From Xanthomonas euvesicatoria pv. euvesicatoria (GTDB lineage Bacteria > Pseudomonadota > Gammaproteobacteria > Xanthomonadales > Xanthomonadaceae), in assembly GCF_020880415.1 (NCBI RefSeq), contig NZ_JAJIUJ010000015.1, positions 1-64,000 on the forward strand: a DNA stretch of 64,000 bases, given 5' to 3'. The notes beneath the pieces were generated by a model. It did not search any database. It worked only from the letters and a program-made list of their open reading frames with translations, and had not been told where the DNA came from. Of this stretch, positions 1 to 8,956 are shown in pieces. How positions within the stretch are numbered: position 1 is the first letter of the stretch; each line of letters begins with the position of its first letter. The position numbers and the translations under genes were made by a program.

Positions 1-27
1 AGCAAGTGCGCAACAGCCATCAAACAC

Positions 28-498
28 TCAAGACCCGGGCGCGCGCTTGCGTGCTTCCAAGGTGGCCTTGATTTGGCGGCCGTCCTGCAGGGTGAAGCTC
101 ACCGGCACCTGCGCGCCTTCCTGCAGTGGCGCATCGGCGTCCATCAACATCAGGTGCAGGCCGCCCGGCGCCAACGGCACCGATTTGCCGGCCGGCAATG
201 CCAGTTCGGGCACCGCGCGCATGCGGCTGACGCCATTGACCTGGGTGGTTTCGTGCAAGGAAACATCGGCAAACACGCTGCTGTTGGCAGCAGTGATCTT
301 CAGCGGCTGCGCACAGCCGTTATGAAATTGCCCGAACCCGGCCGCCATGCCCATGCCACCGGGCGGCGGGATGCGGATCCAGCCATTCTTGAATTCGGGC
401 AGGCATTGCGCCGACACGCCCGCACTTGCCACCAGCGCCAACGCCGCGAGCACCACGCCGGCACACCTAACCCGCCTGCTTCGACTGCCGTCTATCAT
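28..498 (-). CDS. Periplasmic copper chaperone, PCuAC family
   Basis: Predicted periplasmic Cu(I)-binding chaperone; characterised family members deliver copper to the CuA site of cytochrome c oxidase. The 156-residue protein has a basic N-terminus and a hydrophobic signal peptide ending near residue 30 (VSA before Q31). The family motif H(M)-x10-M-x21-H-x-M is matched exactly by H82, M93, H115 and M117, which would be the copper ligands. It is divergent from the enoyl-CoA isomerase-like gene, with 23 bp between the two start codons, so the promoters must be very close together. What lies downstream is outside the window. The family assignment is firm; the physiological partner is inferred. 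Confidence 0.9.
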   Translation of the reverse strand: MIDGSRSRRVRCAGVVLAALALVASAGVSAQCLPEFKNGWIRIPPPGGMGMAAGFGQFHNGCAQPLKITAANSSVFADVSLHETTQVNGVSRMRAVPELALPAGKSVPLAPGGLHLMLMDADAPLQEGAQVPVSFTLQDGRQIKATLEARKRAPGS

Positions 499-521
499 GA
501 CCTGACCTCCAGGAGCCCCGA

Positions 522-1292
522 ATGAGCATCCAGATCTTAGACCATGGCCGTCTTCGCGAAATCCGTCTGGCGCGTCCGCCGGTCAATGCGCTGGACAGCG
601 CGTTGTGCCAGGCGTTGAGCGTCGCGGTCCAGCAGGCGGGCGAGGAAGTCGATGGCATCGTGCTGTCGGGCAGCGAGCGGATTTTTTCCGGCGGCATGGA
701 TGTGCCGCATCTGCTGGCGCACGGTACCGACCGCGCCGCGCTACTGGCCAGTTGGACCGCGTTCTTCGATGCGGCGCAGGCGCTGGCCAACAGCCGCGTG
801 CCGGTGGTGGCGGCCATCGGCGGGCATGCGCCGGCCGGCGGCTGCGTGCTGGCGCTGTGCTGCGACTACCGGGTGATGGCACGCAGTGCCGATACCGCAA
901 GACCCTATACGATCGGCCTCAACGAGGTGCAGGTTGGCCTTGCTGCGCCAGAGGGGATCCAACGCCTATTGCGCCGCGTGGTGGGCGCGCACCGCGCCGA
1001 ACGCCTGCTGATCTCCGGGCAACTGCTGCCGGCCGAACAGGCGGTGGCGATCGGGCTGGTGGACGAACTGGTCGATGGCGAGCTGGTCACCGCGCGTGCG
1101 GTGGCGTGGCTCCAGGAGCTGCAGCAGCTCCCCCGCCAACCGATGTTGACCACGCGCGCGATTGCGCGTGCCGACCTGCGCGCGGCATTGGCGCCGGAGT
1201 TGATCCAGCTGGAGCGTTTCATCGATGGCTGGTACGCGCCGGATGCGCAGGCCGCGCTGCATGGCCTGGTGGCGCGCCTGCAAAAGGCCTGA
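522..1292 (+). CDS. Enoyl-CoA hydratase/isomerase family protein, probably delta3-delta2-enoyl-CoA isomerase
   Basis: Crotonase-fold enzyme of 256 residues acting on enoyl-CoA esters in fatty acid beta-oxidation. The two oxyanion-hole segments are visible at FSGGMDV (about 55-61) and GGHAPAGG (about 100-107). The segment YTIGLNEVQVGL (129-140) closely resembles mitochondrial delta3,delta2-enoyl-CoA isomerase, where the equivalent Glu (here E135) is the single catalytic base. The second Glu expected of a true hydratase is not obvious. AGGAG lies 8 bases before the ATG. The tesB-like pseudogene follows on the same strand after 69 bp. Isomerase rather than hydratase is an inference from motif similarity. 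Confidence 0.88.
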   Translation: MSIQILDHGRLREIRLARPPVNALDSALCQALSVAVQQAGEEVDGIVLSGSERIFSGGMDVPHLLAHGTDRAALLASWTAFFDAAQALANSRVPVVAAIGGHAPAGGCVLALCCDYRVMARSADTARPYTIGLNEVQVGLAAPEGIQRLLRRVVGAHRAERLLISGQLLPAEQAVAIGLVDELVDGELVTARAVAWLQELQQLPRQPMLTTRAIARADLRAALAPELIQLERFIDGWYAPDAQAALHGLVARLQKA

Positions 1293-1361
1293 GCCCTGCC
1301 TCGCGGCGCCCATTGGGCGGGCCGGTATACTCGCGTTCCGTCGCATGTCCAGGCCAGCCCC

Positions 1362-2267
1362 TTGTCCGCCACCGCCGAACCCGTCGTCTCCGAACTGATC
1401 AGCCTGCTGTCGCTGGAGCGTCTGGAAGACAACCTGTTCCGTGGCCAGAGCCGCGACATCGGCACCAAATACGTGTTCGGCGGGCAGGTGCTGGGCCAGG
1501 CGTTATCGGCAGCGCAGGCCACGGTCGAAAACGGCCGCCAGGCGCATTCGCTGCATGCGTATTTCCTGCGTGCCGGCAATATCGACCACCCCATCGTCTA
1601 CGACGTCGACCGCACCCGCGATGGCGGCAGTTTCTCGGTGCGCCGGGTTACCGCGATCCAGCATGGCAAGGTGATCTTTTTCTGCGCAGCTTCGTTTCAG
1701 GAGCGCGAAGATGGCGCCGAGCATCAGTCGGCGATGCCGGTGGTGCCGCCACCGGAAGACATCGAACCGGCCGCACCGCTGGCACCGGAAGTGTTGGCCA
1801 AGCTACCGGCCAAGGTGCAGCGTTGGCTGTCGCGCGGCGGCCCGTTCGAATTTCGCCATGTCTTTCCGCGCGACGAACTCAAGCCGCCCAAGCGTCCGCC
1901 GTTCCAGCAGATGTGGCTGCGCCTGAACGATCCCATCGGCGACGATGTGGGCCTGCATCAAGCGCTGCTTGCGTACGCGTCGGATTTTCAGTTGCTCGGT
2001 ACCTCGACATTTCCGCACGGCATCAGCTATTAGACGCCGAACGTGCAGATGGCCTCGCTCGATCATGCCCTGTGGTTCCATCGCCCATTCCGTACCGACG
2101 ACTGGCTGCTGTACTCGCTCGACAGCCCCACCGCGCAAGGGTCACGCGGCCTGGCCCGCGGGCAGTTTTTCACCCGCGACGGCGTGCTGGTGGCAAGCAC
2201 CACGCAGGAAGGCCTGATCCGGGTGGTGCCTGACGGCAGCGCGATTGCCGTGCCGGCCAAGGAGTAG
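1362..2267 (+). pseudogene. tesB: Acyl-CoA thioesterase II, interrupted by an in-frame TAG
   Basis: Double-hotdog thioesterase that would hydrolyse acyl-CoA to free fatty acid and CoA. The frame opens at a TTG (1362) and reads as TesB (FRGQS, VFGGQVLGQAL, HAYFLRAG, RDGGSFS) to codon 223. Codon 224 is TAG at 2031-2033. The same frame continues without a shift to 2267 with the rest of the family sequence (MASLDHALWFHRPF, GVLVASTTQEG). E. coli TesB has Leu at the stop position, so a single TTG-to-TAG change would explain it. Restored length is 301 codons, normal for the family. The catalytic Asp (D208) lies before the stop; the Thr/Ser and Gln positions lie after it, so the truncated product should be inactive. 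A sequencing error cannot be excluded. Confidence 0.85.
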
Positions 2268-2500
2268 ACCTCACGCCGCGACGGTAAGGCACGCTGCTTG
2301 ATGCCAGCACGCACCCTTGGCCGGGTCGAAGGCAGCCGAGCAACGCGCCCCGCGCACTGCAGACGCCGCAAGCTGGCATGCTTGCCTGCCATGGGCATGC
2401 GCATGCGATCACCTGACCACACCACCCGCACCTTGATGTTTCATCTTGAACTGGCGCCTCAACGGTGCCATCTGTTCCGGACCCAACGGCGTTTTCCACC

Positions 2501-3013
2501 ATGCGCAAGATCTTCAGCAGTCAACGTATCGAAACCGCCGAAGGCGTGGCCAATCTGTTGCGCGATGCGGGAATCGAGATCCGCATCAGCAACGGTCGCT
2601 CTTATCAGAGCAAGCGCGGCGGCCAGTTCAGCTACCTGGAGCAGAGCAACGCCCAGGCGCAGCCCACCGTCTGGATCGTGCATGCCAACGACCAACCGCG
2701 CGCACGCGAGCTGTTGCGCGACGCCCGCCTGCTGGACACCACCCGCCGCGACCTGCCGAATGTGGAATACACCTTCCGCGACGGCGAAAACGGCTCCAGC
2801 TCCAGTGCGCGCAGCTGGGCCTGGCGTATCCGCCTGGTGTTGCTGCTGGTGATCGGCGCCGTGGCGATGGTGGTGGTGATGCGCCATCGCAGCGCGCCGA
2901 CGCAACTGGCACCAGCAGCCCAGCCGGCATCGCAACGGACGCCGACGCCAGATGGCGCACCACCGGCAGCAGAAGACGACGAAGTGCGCGTACGGATCCA
3001 GCCGACCCGCTGA
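2501..3013 (+). CDS. Single-pass membrane protein with DUF2007-like N-terminus
   Basis: Protein of 170 residues. The first 90 residues (MRKIFSSQRIETAEGVANLL...) resemble the small DUF2007 putative signal-transducing fold, in which a short alpha/beta unit covers residues 1-80. A single hydrophobic helix spans about 110-127, followed by a Pro/Ala-rich tail of about 40 residues. Such proteins are often labelled 'pathogenicity-like' in Xanthomonas annotation, but nothing in the sequence shows a role. An upstream ATG at 2465 is in frame, but homology-like sequence begins at MRKIF, so 2501 was chosen. It stands alone between tesB and the sigma factor gene. Confidence 0.7.
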   Translation: MRKIFSSQRIETAEGVANLLRDAGIEIRISNGRSYQSKRGGQFSYLEQSNAQAQPTVWIVHANDQPRARELLRDARLLDTTRRDLPNVEYTFRDGENGSSSSARSWAWRIRLVLLLVIGAVAMVVVMRHRSAPTQLAPAAQPASQRTPTPDGAPPAAEDDEVRVRIQPTR

Positions 3014-3122
3014 ATGCAACTGGCCAGCGTGGCCATCCGCTGGTACGACAAGCATGCTCGTCGGCGCGGTCACATCCGTTGCCGGCCTGCGTCATGCTGG
3101 CACCAGGACATGGATTGCGCCG

Positions 3123-4316
3123 ATGAACGCCGACACGCTGAATCTGATGTTGCAACGCGACCTGCCCAGCGCCGCGGCTGGCTGCCAGCAGGCTTACGGA
3201 CGCATCGTGCTTGCCTGCCAGAACACGGTGACTGCGATCGCGCTGGCGATCACCCGCGATCTCGCGGCCAGCGAAGACATTGCCCAGGAGGCCTTCCTGC
3301 GTGCTTGGCAGCGGCTGGCGCAACTGCATCAGCCGGCCAGCTTCCTGCCCTGGCTTCGTCAGATCACCCGCAACCTGGCGCGCGACTGGCTGCGCGCCAA
3401 CCGCCATCGTGCGCTCGGTGGTGGGGCGGCGGAGCTTGCCATCGCGATGGCAGCCGACCCGGCGCCCTCGCCCGCCGACCAGTTGCTGCAGGTGGAAGAA
3501 GAGATCGCGGCGCTCGACATCATTTCTGCACTGCCGGAAGAAAGTCGCGAAACGCTGCTGTTGTATTACCGCGAAGGCCAGCGCTCGCAACAGGTTGCCT
3601 CGCTGCTTGGACTCAGCGATGCAGCGGTGCGCAAGCGCCTGTCGCGCGCACGTGCCAGCGTACGCAGCGAGCTGCTGCGCCGGTTCGGCGAATTCGCGCG
3701 CGGCAGCGCCCCCGGCGTGGCGTTCGCCAGCGCAGTAAGCTCGGCCAGCCTGTTGGGCGCGCCGGGCAAGGCTAGCGCGGCCGTTGTGCTGACGGGCATC
3801 GGAGGCGCGGGCAAACTAGGCGCGAGCGGGTTGAGCGGCTCGGCGCTTGGTGGGAGCGGCGCCGCGGGCGCACTCAGCCTCTGGCTCGGCATGCCGGCCC
3901 TGTTCGCTGCGTGCGCAGTGCTGGTTGCCGGGATCGGCACCTACTGGTCGTACTGGTACCTGCTGCGCTTCGCACAGAGCGCCAGCGAGGCAGCGGCGAT
4001 CCGTCGGTTCGTGCACGTCACCACGCTGACCTCGGTGCTGGCGTGCGGCAGCACGCTGGTGCTGAAACACCTGCAGGCGGGCGCATGGGCATCGGTTCTG
4101 GCGCTGTGCGCAGGCATGGCGGTGCTCAACTATCAATCCCTGCGCGTCCTGCCACGTGTCATGCGCCCCATGCTCAAGCGCGATGCGCGCAGACGCGGCG
4201 TCACCCGGGCACCGCTGTTATACCGCTGCATGTTCAGTCCAGGCGCGATGCTGGTGAGCACTGCGGCTGTCATTGTGCCCGTCGTGCGGCACTACATGCA
4301 GTTGGGAATGCTCTGA
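3123..4316 (+). CDS. ECF-type RNA polymerase sigma factor with a membrane-spanning C-terminal extension
   Basis: Sigma-70 family protein of 397 residues. Region 2 occupies about 22-93 (AxExxAQEAFLRAWQR-like segment, then FLPWLRQITRNLARDWLR). Region 4 occupies about 133-186 (LPEESRETLLLYYREG, then the helix-turn-helix QQVASLLGLSDAAVRKRL). Ordinary ECF factors end near residue 190. Here about 200 more residues follow: a Gly/Ala/Ser-rich linker (195-250) and hydrophobic stretches near 253-275, 297-313, 322-338 and 375-389. This suggests a sigma factor tethered to the inner membrane, with the tail perhaps acting as a fused anti-sigma or sensor. No separate anti-sigma gene is adjacent. ATG 3123 was preferred because the upstream in-frame sequence is not protein-like. 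Confidence 0.82.
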   Translation: MNADTLNLMLQRDLPSAAAGCQQAYGRIVLACQNTVTAIALAITRDLAASEDIAQEAFLRAWQRLAQLHQPASFLPWLRQITRNLARDWLRANRHRALGGGAAELAIAMAADPAPSPADQLLQVEEEIAALDIISALPEESRETLLLYYREGQRSQQVASLLGLSDAAVRKRLSRARASVRSELLRRFGEFARGSAPGVAFASAVSSASLLGAPGKASAAVVLTGIGGAGKLGASGLSGSALGGSGAAGALSLWLGMPALFAACAVLVAGIGTYWSYWYLLRFAQSASEAAAIRRFVHVTTLTSVLACGSTLVLKHLQAGAWASVLALCAGMAVLNYQSLRVLPRVMRPMLKRDARRRGVTRAPLLYRCMFSPGAMLVSTAAVIVPVVRHYMQLGML

Positions 4317-4575
4317 GCCGACCGGATATCACCGCAGGAGACGATGACACGCCGGTGCGGGCCAAGTGAGCGCAGACGGAGCAACCCTGCGTATGGCAGC
4401 CTGGTGGCATGGGCGATGAGAACCGGTTCAGTGCGATGCGCGTGCGGCGGTGAGCCCGTAGCAAGCAACGTCGCATGATCCGAAGTGATGGGTTCGTATC
4501 CGACTGTCGCCGTCATCGGGCAGCGCCCGCGCTGCTATAAGCAGGCAGGATTCAACAAGACTACGGAGTCATGAA

Positions 4576-5061
4576 GTGAAGGCAAGCCTGTTCACCAGTC
4601 TGCTGATGATGGTCAGCATGAGCGCGCATGCGGACGGACTCACCAAGTCCCCCGATGGCAAGACGCTATCGGTGAGTTTCGGAGCACCCACCTTCAAGCA
4701 GGTGCTTCACTATCGCAAGCTCTACGACAAGAAGCCCTTCCCCGATGCGGAAATCTATTATTTCAGCAACGGCATGTACAAGATCATTTCCCAGGGCGAA
4801 AACCATTACGGCGTTTATGTCCTGCAGGGAACGTTCGACGACCAGAGCTACACCATCCGGTTCATTTCCCTGCCCTCGGAAGACTGGGGCAACAAGACCG
4901 CGTTCCATCAGCTGACCTTCGTGCGCGGCGACAAGCAGAATGTCTTTATCCAGAACGCCATCGTCGACACCGGCGAAGCGATCGCGCAGCAGAACGGCAC
5001 CTACACGCTGGAGAAGAACACCGTCTCCAATCCGGTTCCCACGTCCTGGAAGCACGACTGA
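4576..5061 (+). CDS. Secreted protein of unknown function
   Basis: 161-residue protein starting at GTG 4576. An ATG five bases earlier runs straight into a stop, so the GTG is required. The N-terminus is a typical signal peptide (KASLFTSLLMMVSMSAHA, cleavage before D20). The mature part is rich in aromatic and polar residues and has no motif I recognise. The preceding 259 bp hold no gene; the gene is convergent with the EF-hand gene downstream. Confidence 0.65.
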   Translation: MKASLFTSLLMMVSMSAHADGLTKSPDGKTLSVSFGAPTFKQVLHYRKLYDKKPFPDAEIYYFSNGMYKIISQGENHYGVYVLQGTFDDQSYTIRFISLPSEDWGNKTAFHQLTFVRGDKQNVFIQNAIVDTGEAIAQQNGTYTLEKNTVSNPVPTSWKHD

Positions 5062-5097
5062 GCGTTGTAGCCGCGCTCAGCATCTGCCCAAACGCAA

Positions 5098-5124
5098 GCG
5101 CCCTCCCGCCAGGCGGAAGGGCGC
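5098..5124. terminator. Hairpin between convergent genes
   Basis: A 12-bp stem with one mismatch (5098-5109 against 5113-5124, loop CAG) lies between the convergent secreted-protein and EF-hand genes. There is no T-run on either side, so a termination role is inferred from position only. Confidence 0.4.
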
Positions 5125-5227
5125 GGTCGATCGGCGCCTTGTTACGTACTGCAAATCGCGGGGTGAACTCACCGCTCACCCGAGCGGCACTCGCCGATAC
5201 GCAGCGAGCGCCGCACTCGGCGATGCC

Positions 5228-5818
5228 TCAGCGGTTGGCCGCAGGTGCGCTCGCCGGTGCCGGCTTGCCATCGTCGCCGTGCCTGCCCATCCCACCCGGT
5301 CCGTGCCCGCCACGCCACTTGGACGCGGCATCGAACTCGGCCTTGCTCAACTTGCCGTCCTTGTCGGTGTCGGCCTTGGCGAACCACGCATCGCGATGCT
5401 GCTGCATGCGCAATTCACGGTCGGCACGGTCGACGAATCCGTCCTTGTTGAGATCCATCTGGTCGAAGCGCGCAGCGAACTTGGGGTCGGCCTTGGCTTC
5501 TTCGCGGCTGATACGGCCGTCCTTGTTGGTATCGAGCTTGGCCATCCATTCGCCACGTCCGCCGCGCCCCGGGCCACGATGGTGCGGGCGCTCGTCGCGC
5601 GACAGCTTGCCGTCCTTGTTGGTGTCCAACGTATCGAACTGCGCGGCCAGCGTCGGATCGGCAGCCGCTTCGCTGCGGTCGATCACGCCATCGCCGTTCT
5701 TGTCGAGCTTGGCAGGCCGCGGCGCATCGCCGGGAGCCGGCACGGTGGCGGCGAATGCGGTGCCAGCGGACAGCGCGGCCAGCACGGCCAGGGCGAGAAA
5801 GGGTTTGCGTGACGTCAT
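5228..5818 (-). CDS. Exported protein with five EF-hand loops
   Basis: 196-residue protein with a signal peptide (cleavage near AFA-A24). Five canonical 12-residue calcium-binding loops with D at position 1, G at 6 and D/E at 12 lie at about 39-50, 65-76, 96-107, 122-133 and 150-161 (DKNGDGVIDRSE, DTNKDGKLSRDE and relatives). A Gly/Arg/His-rich spacer (79-90) separates loops 2 and 3. It is probably a periplasmic Ca2+ buffer or sensor. The start at 5818 was chosen over one 17 codons upstream because the sequence before it carries AGGAG at good spacing and the signal peptide begins there. The odd loop number means one loop lacks an EF-hand partner. Confidence 0.85.
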   Translation of the reverse strand: MTSRKPFLALAVLAALSAGTAFAATVPAPGDAPRPAKLDKNGDGVIDRSEAAADPTLAAQFDTLDTNKDGKLSRDERPHHRGPGRGGRGEWMAKLDTNKDGRISREEAKADPKFAARFDQMDLNKDGFVDRADRELRMQQHRDAWFAKADTDKDGKLSKAEFDAASKWRGGHGPGGMGRHGDDGKPAPASAPAANR

Positions 5819-6017
5819 GAGACACTCCTGAAAGATAGGAACCACACGCGGCACCTGCATGGGCCGCATCGCGTGGGTGGTGCGTGCGGATCATCCGTGC
5901 GCTGCCACCAACACCCCCATCAACGAGCCATCGATGCGCGCGTTGACGCCCAGGCCGGACGTATTCATCCGGCGGACAGTCGCCGCTGATGCGACGCTCA
6001 GGCGCTATCCTTCGGCC

Positions 6018-6773
6018 ATGGCCATCCATGCCGACACCCACGACGACCTGCGCCTGTTCCAGACCGGCGAGCATGCCTGTGGCTATTGGTCCGACCGGCA
6101 GGCGCGCGATCTGGTGCTGGATCCGCACGATCCGCGCCTGGGGGCGATCTATCCGCAAGCGCTGGCATGGGGCTTCCGCCGCTCCGGCGACCTGGTCTAC
6201 CGGCCGCACTGCGAACGGTGCCGTGCCTGTGTGCCGGTACGCATCGCGGTGGCTGCGTTCCACCCGGACCGCAGCCAACGCCGTTGCCTGGCGCGCAACC
6301 AGGATCTGGTGGTCCGCGTGGTGGCCGCCGAGCGCACCGACGAACAACTTGCGCTCTATCGCCACTACCTCAAGCACCGACATCCCGGCGGCGGCATGGA
6401 CGAACATGGCGCCACCGAGTTCGACCAGTTCCTGATCGGCGGCTGGTCGCACGGGCGCTTTCTGGAGATCCGCGAACCAGCCATCGCCCACCTGCCCGGC
6501 CGGCTGCTGGCAGTTGCAGTGACCGATGTCACCGGGCATGCGTTGTCGGCGGTCTACACGTTCTACACGCCGGAGGCGGCAGCGCGCAGCCTGGGCACGT
6601 TCGCGATCCTGCAGCAGATCCAGTGGGCGCAACGCGAGCGACGCGCGCACCTGTATCTGGGGTACTGGATCGATGGCCACGCGAAGATGAACTACAAGCG
6701 CCGCTTCAGTGCACTGGAAGCCTACGATGGTCGCCACTGGCGCGGCTTGCCCGCTCACGCATCGGTCGACTGA
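6018..6773 (+). CDS. bpt: Aspartate/glutamate leucyltransferase
   Basis: Leucyl-tRNA-protein transferase of the ATE/Bpt family. It transfers Leu to N-terminal Asp or Glu of proteins, creating a degron read by ClpS/ClpAP. The N-terminal ATE domain has the conserved Cys-rich segment ([13 protein letters not shown], about 69-81). The C-terminal GNAT-like domain has the signature [19 protein letters not shown] (about 215-233). At 251 residues it matches the family. ATG 6018 precedes the first conserved block; an upstream in-frame start would add unlike sequence. Confidence 0.92.
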   Translation: MAIHADTHDDLRLFQTGEHACGYWSDRQARDLVLDPHDPRLGAIYPQALAWGFRRSGDLVYRPHCERCRACVPVRIAVAAFHPDRSQRRCLARNQDLVVRVVAAERTDEQLALYRHYLKHRHPGGGMDEHGATEFDQFLIGGWSHGRFLEIREPAIAHLPGRLLAVAVTDVTGHALSAVYTFYTPEAAARSLGTFAILQQIQWAQRERRAHLYLGYWIDGHAKMNYKRRFSALEAYDGRHWRGLPAHASVD

Positions 6774-6825
6774 ACCGCCGGATTGCGACATCGGCGTGTC
6801 GCATCCCGCATGCGAGAATCTCGCA

Positions 6826-8058
6826 ATGATCAAACCTTTCCTGCTGCTGACGCTGACCGCCTTGTGCGCGGCCTGCGCCCACCCCGCGCCCTCGCCCAAG
6901 ATGCAGACCGACACCCTCGCCGCCCGGCCGGCCGCGGCACAGCTGCGCATCGCCACCTACAACACCTCGCTGTATTCGGACGAGGCCGGCGGCCTGATTC
7001 GCGAGCTGCAGGGCGATAGCGCACATGCGCGCAAGATTGCTGCGGTCCTGCAGCGCGTGCGCCCGGATCTGGTGCTGCTCAACGAATTCGACTTCGACCC
7101 GGAACATCGCGCTGCCGATCTGTTCCAGCAACGCTACCTGCAGGTCGCCCAGCCGGGCGGCGGCGAGGCGTTGCGTTATCCGTACCGCTATCTGGCACCG
7201 GTCAACACCGGCGTGCCGAGCGGCCTGGATCTGGACAACAACGGCAGCACCGGCGGCGAAGGCCGCGCGCGTGGCAACGACGCGTGGGGCTACGGGCTGC
7301 ATCCTGGCCAGTACGGCATGCTGGTGTTGTCGCGCTACCCGATCGATGCGCAGGCGGTGCGAAGCTTCCAGCTGCTGAAGTGGAGCGCGCTACCCGGCGC
7401 ACTGCGGCCGATCGATCCGGCCAGCAAGACGTCGTACTACAGCGATGCCATCTGGGCACAGCTGCGGCTTTCGTCCAAATCGCATTGGGATGTGCCGGTG
7501 CGCACGCCGCTGGGCGTCGTGCATGCGCTGGTGTCGCACCCCACCCCGCCGGTGTTCGACGGTGCCGAGAAACGCAACGCCGCGCGCAACCACGACGAAC
7601 TGCAGCTGTGGCGCGCGTATCTGGACAACGCACCCGAAAGCCAACGCTGGCTCTGCGACGACAAGGGGGGCTGCGGCGGCCTGGCTGCCGATGCGCGCTT
7701 CGTCATCCTGGGCGATCTGAACAACGACCCGGTCGATGGTGCCGGCCGGCATGCGGCGATCCGCGCCTTGATCAACCACCCGCGCGTCCTTCACTACCCC
7801 ACCCCGCGCAGCGATGGCGGCCCGGAAAAAACCGCCGAATACGCCGCACTGGGCATCGCCCACAGCGGCGACCCGCACCAGGTCACCGGCGACTTCGGCC
7901 CGCAAGCCGGCACCATGCGCCTGGATTACGTGCTGCCGTCGCGCCAGTTCACCCTGATCGGCAGCGGCATTTTCTGGCCGGCCAGCAGCGCACCAGAAGC
8001 GGCGATTGCCGATGGCAGCGACCACCATGCGGTGTGGGTGGATGTGGCTAGCAACTAA
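6826..8058 (+). CDS. Endonuclease/exonuclease/phosphatase-fold lipoprotein
   Basis: 410-residue protein with a lipoprotein signal (lipobox ALCAAC, Cys17). The metal-dependent EEP fold is indicated by LRIATYNTSLY, LVLLNEFDFD (metal-binding Glu), ILGDLNNDP (catalytic Asp/Asn), RLDYVLPS and the terminal GSDHHAVW. The last pair (Asp-His) completes the active site. These enzymes cleave phosphodiester or phosphomonoester bonds in nucleic acids, inositol phosphates or lipids, and the substrate here cannot be told. It would act in the periplasm or at the outer membrane. It starts 52 bp after bpt. Confidence 0.82.
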   Translation: MIKPFLLLTLTALCAACAHPAPSPKMQTDTLAARPAAAQLRIATYNTSLYSDEAGGLIRELQGDSAHARKIAAVLQRVRPDLVLLNEFDFDPEHRAADLFQQRYLQVAQPGGGEALRYPYRYLAPVNTGVPSGLDLDNNGSTGGEGRARGNDAWGYGLHPGQYGMLVLSRYPIDAQAVRSFQLLKWSALPGALRPIDPASKTSYYSDAIWAQLRLSSKSHWDVPVRTPLGVVHALVSHPTPPVFDGAEKRNAARNHDELQLWRAYLDNAPESQRWLCDDKGGCGGLAADARFVILGDLNNDPVDGAGRHAAIRALINHPRVLHYPTPRSDGGPEKTAEYAALGIAHSGDPHQVTGDFGPQAGTMRLDYVLPSRQFTLIGSGIFWPASSAPEAAIADGSDHHAVWVDVASN

Positions 8059-8313
8059 GCAATCGTACCGAGGCTCCGAGATGTCACGCTCTGGGCCTGG
8101 TGTCGACGGCTGCTTATAACAGTAAGGCCATACGCTAGAAAGGGAAGATTCAGCGCCCCGAGTCCTAACGCCATGCCGGAAGAGCAGACGACTTTCGGAG
8201 GCAACTGAGGCAGTGATCGACAAGGCTCCGAGGGCGCCCCCATTGAATCTGGTGGTCCCGATCCGATCGACAGGCTTACACTCCCTCGCAGACAGGTATC
8301 GTGAGCAAGTTGA

Positions 8314-8928
8314 ATGAGACTGCATTTCCACGACGCGCGCGGTTTCCTGCGTACTTTTTTTCTGCCATTGGCGCTCGCGCTTCTTGCGAGCGCGTGCAGC
8401 GCAAGCAAGCCACCGTCTTCTGAAAAAGAAGACCTTCTCCTCATTCGGCCATTTCCGGTGGATGCCACCGATGCCCATGTGCGCTTCGAATTCGAAGCAA
8501 CGCCGAAGAATGTAAATCTCACTCAATCCTACATCGTTGGATTGACTTTGAACCGCAAAGGCGAGCTCGATCCAGTCACTTTCTTAAATAACGGGAAATC
8601 TCCGCCACGATATGCGGTCCATGTCGAGGCCTGCAAATGGATCGGGGATCAATGCCAAAAACTACCCACTGAAGACGCGTTTCAAGCGTACATCAAGAAA
8701 GAACCAGCTAGACGTAAATTTTTTGAATGGCGGTTCGGAAACGAGGAAAAAAAATACATTGACGTCGCCGCACACACCTCAGATACGAGCAACTGGACCG
8801 TTTGCTATTTGCCAATAGACAGCTACGGCCGATACCGCGTCGACGTCTCATCTCAATCAGGAAATCCAGCACTCAAAGACCCGTCTGCGCAAATTTCCGT
8901 TCAACGGGAATGGACTTCCTCCAAATAA
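8314..8928 (+). CDS. Lipoprotein, candidate immunity protein for the adjacent type IV effector
   Basis: 204-residue protein with a clear lipoprotein signal (hydrophobic stretch, lipobox LASAC, Cys28). No enzymatic motif is seen in the mature part, which is rich in Lys, Phe and Tyr. It ends 16-28 bp before the XVIPCD effector gene and shares its unusually AT-rich composition, so the two were probably acquired together and are cotranscribed. Periplasmic lipoproteins encoded immediately upstream of Xanthomonas T4SS effectors are known to act as immunity proteins (X-Tfi), which is the basis of this call. A specific family was not identified. Confidence 0.68.
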   Translation: MRLHFHDARGFLRTFFLPLALALLASACSASKPPSSEKEDLLLIRPFPVDATDAHVRFEFEATPKNVNLTQSYIVGLTLNRKGELDPVTFLNNGKSPPRYAVHVEACKWIGDQCQKLPTEDAFQAYIKKEPARRKFFEWRFGNEEKKYIDVAAHTSDTSNWTVCYLPIDSYGRYRVDVSSQSGNPALKDPSAQISVQREWTSSK

Positions 8929-8956
8929 TCAAAAATGAGTTTGAATGGGGCATCTA

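Noticed and set aside
605..2233. 542-codon plus-strand ORF overlapping the isomerase gene and tesB
   Set aside because: It is out of frame with both recognised genes and Arg/Gly-rich, a typical shadow frame.
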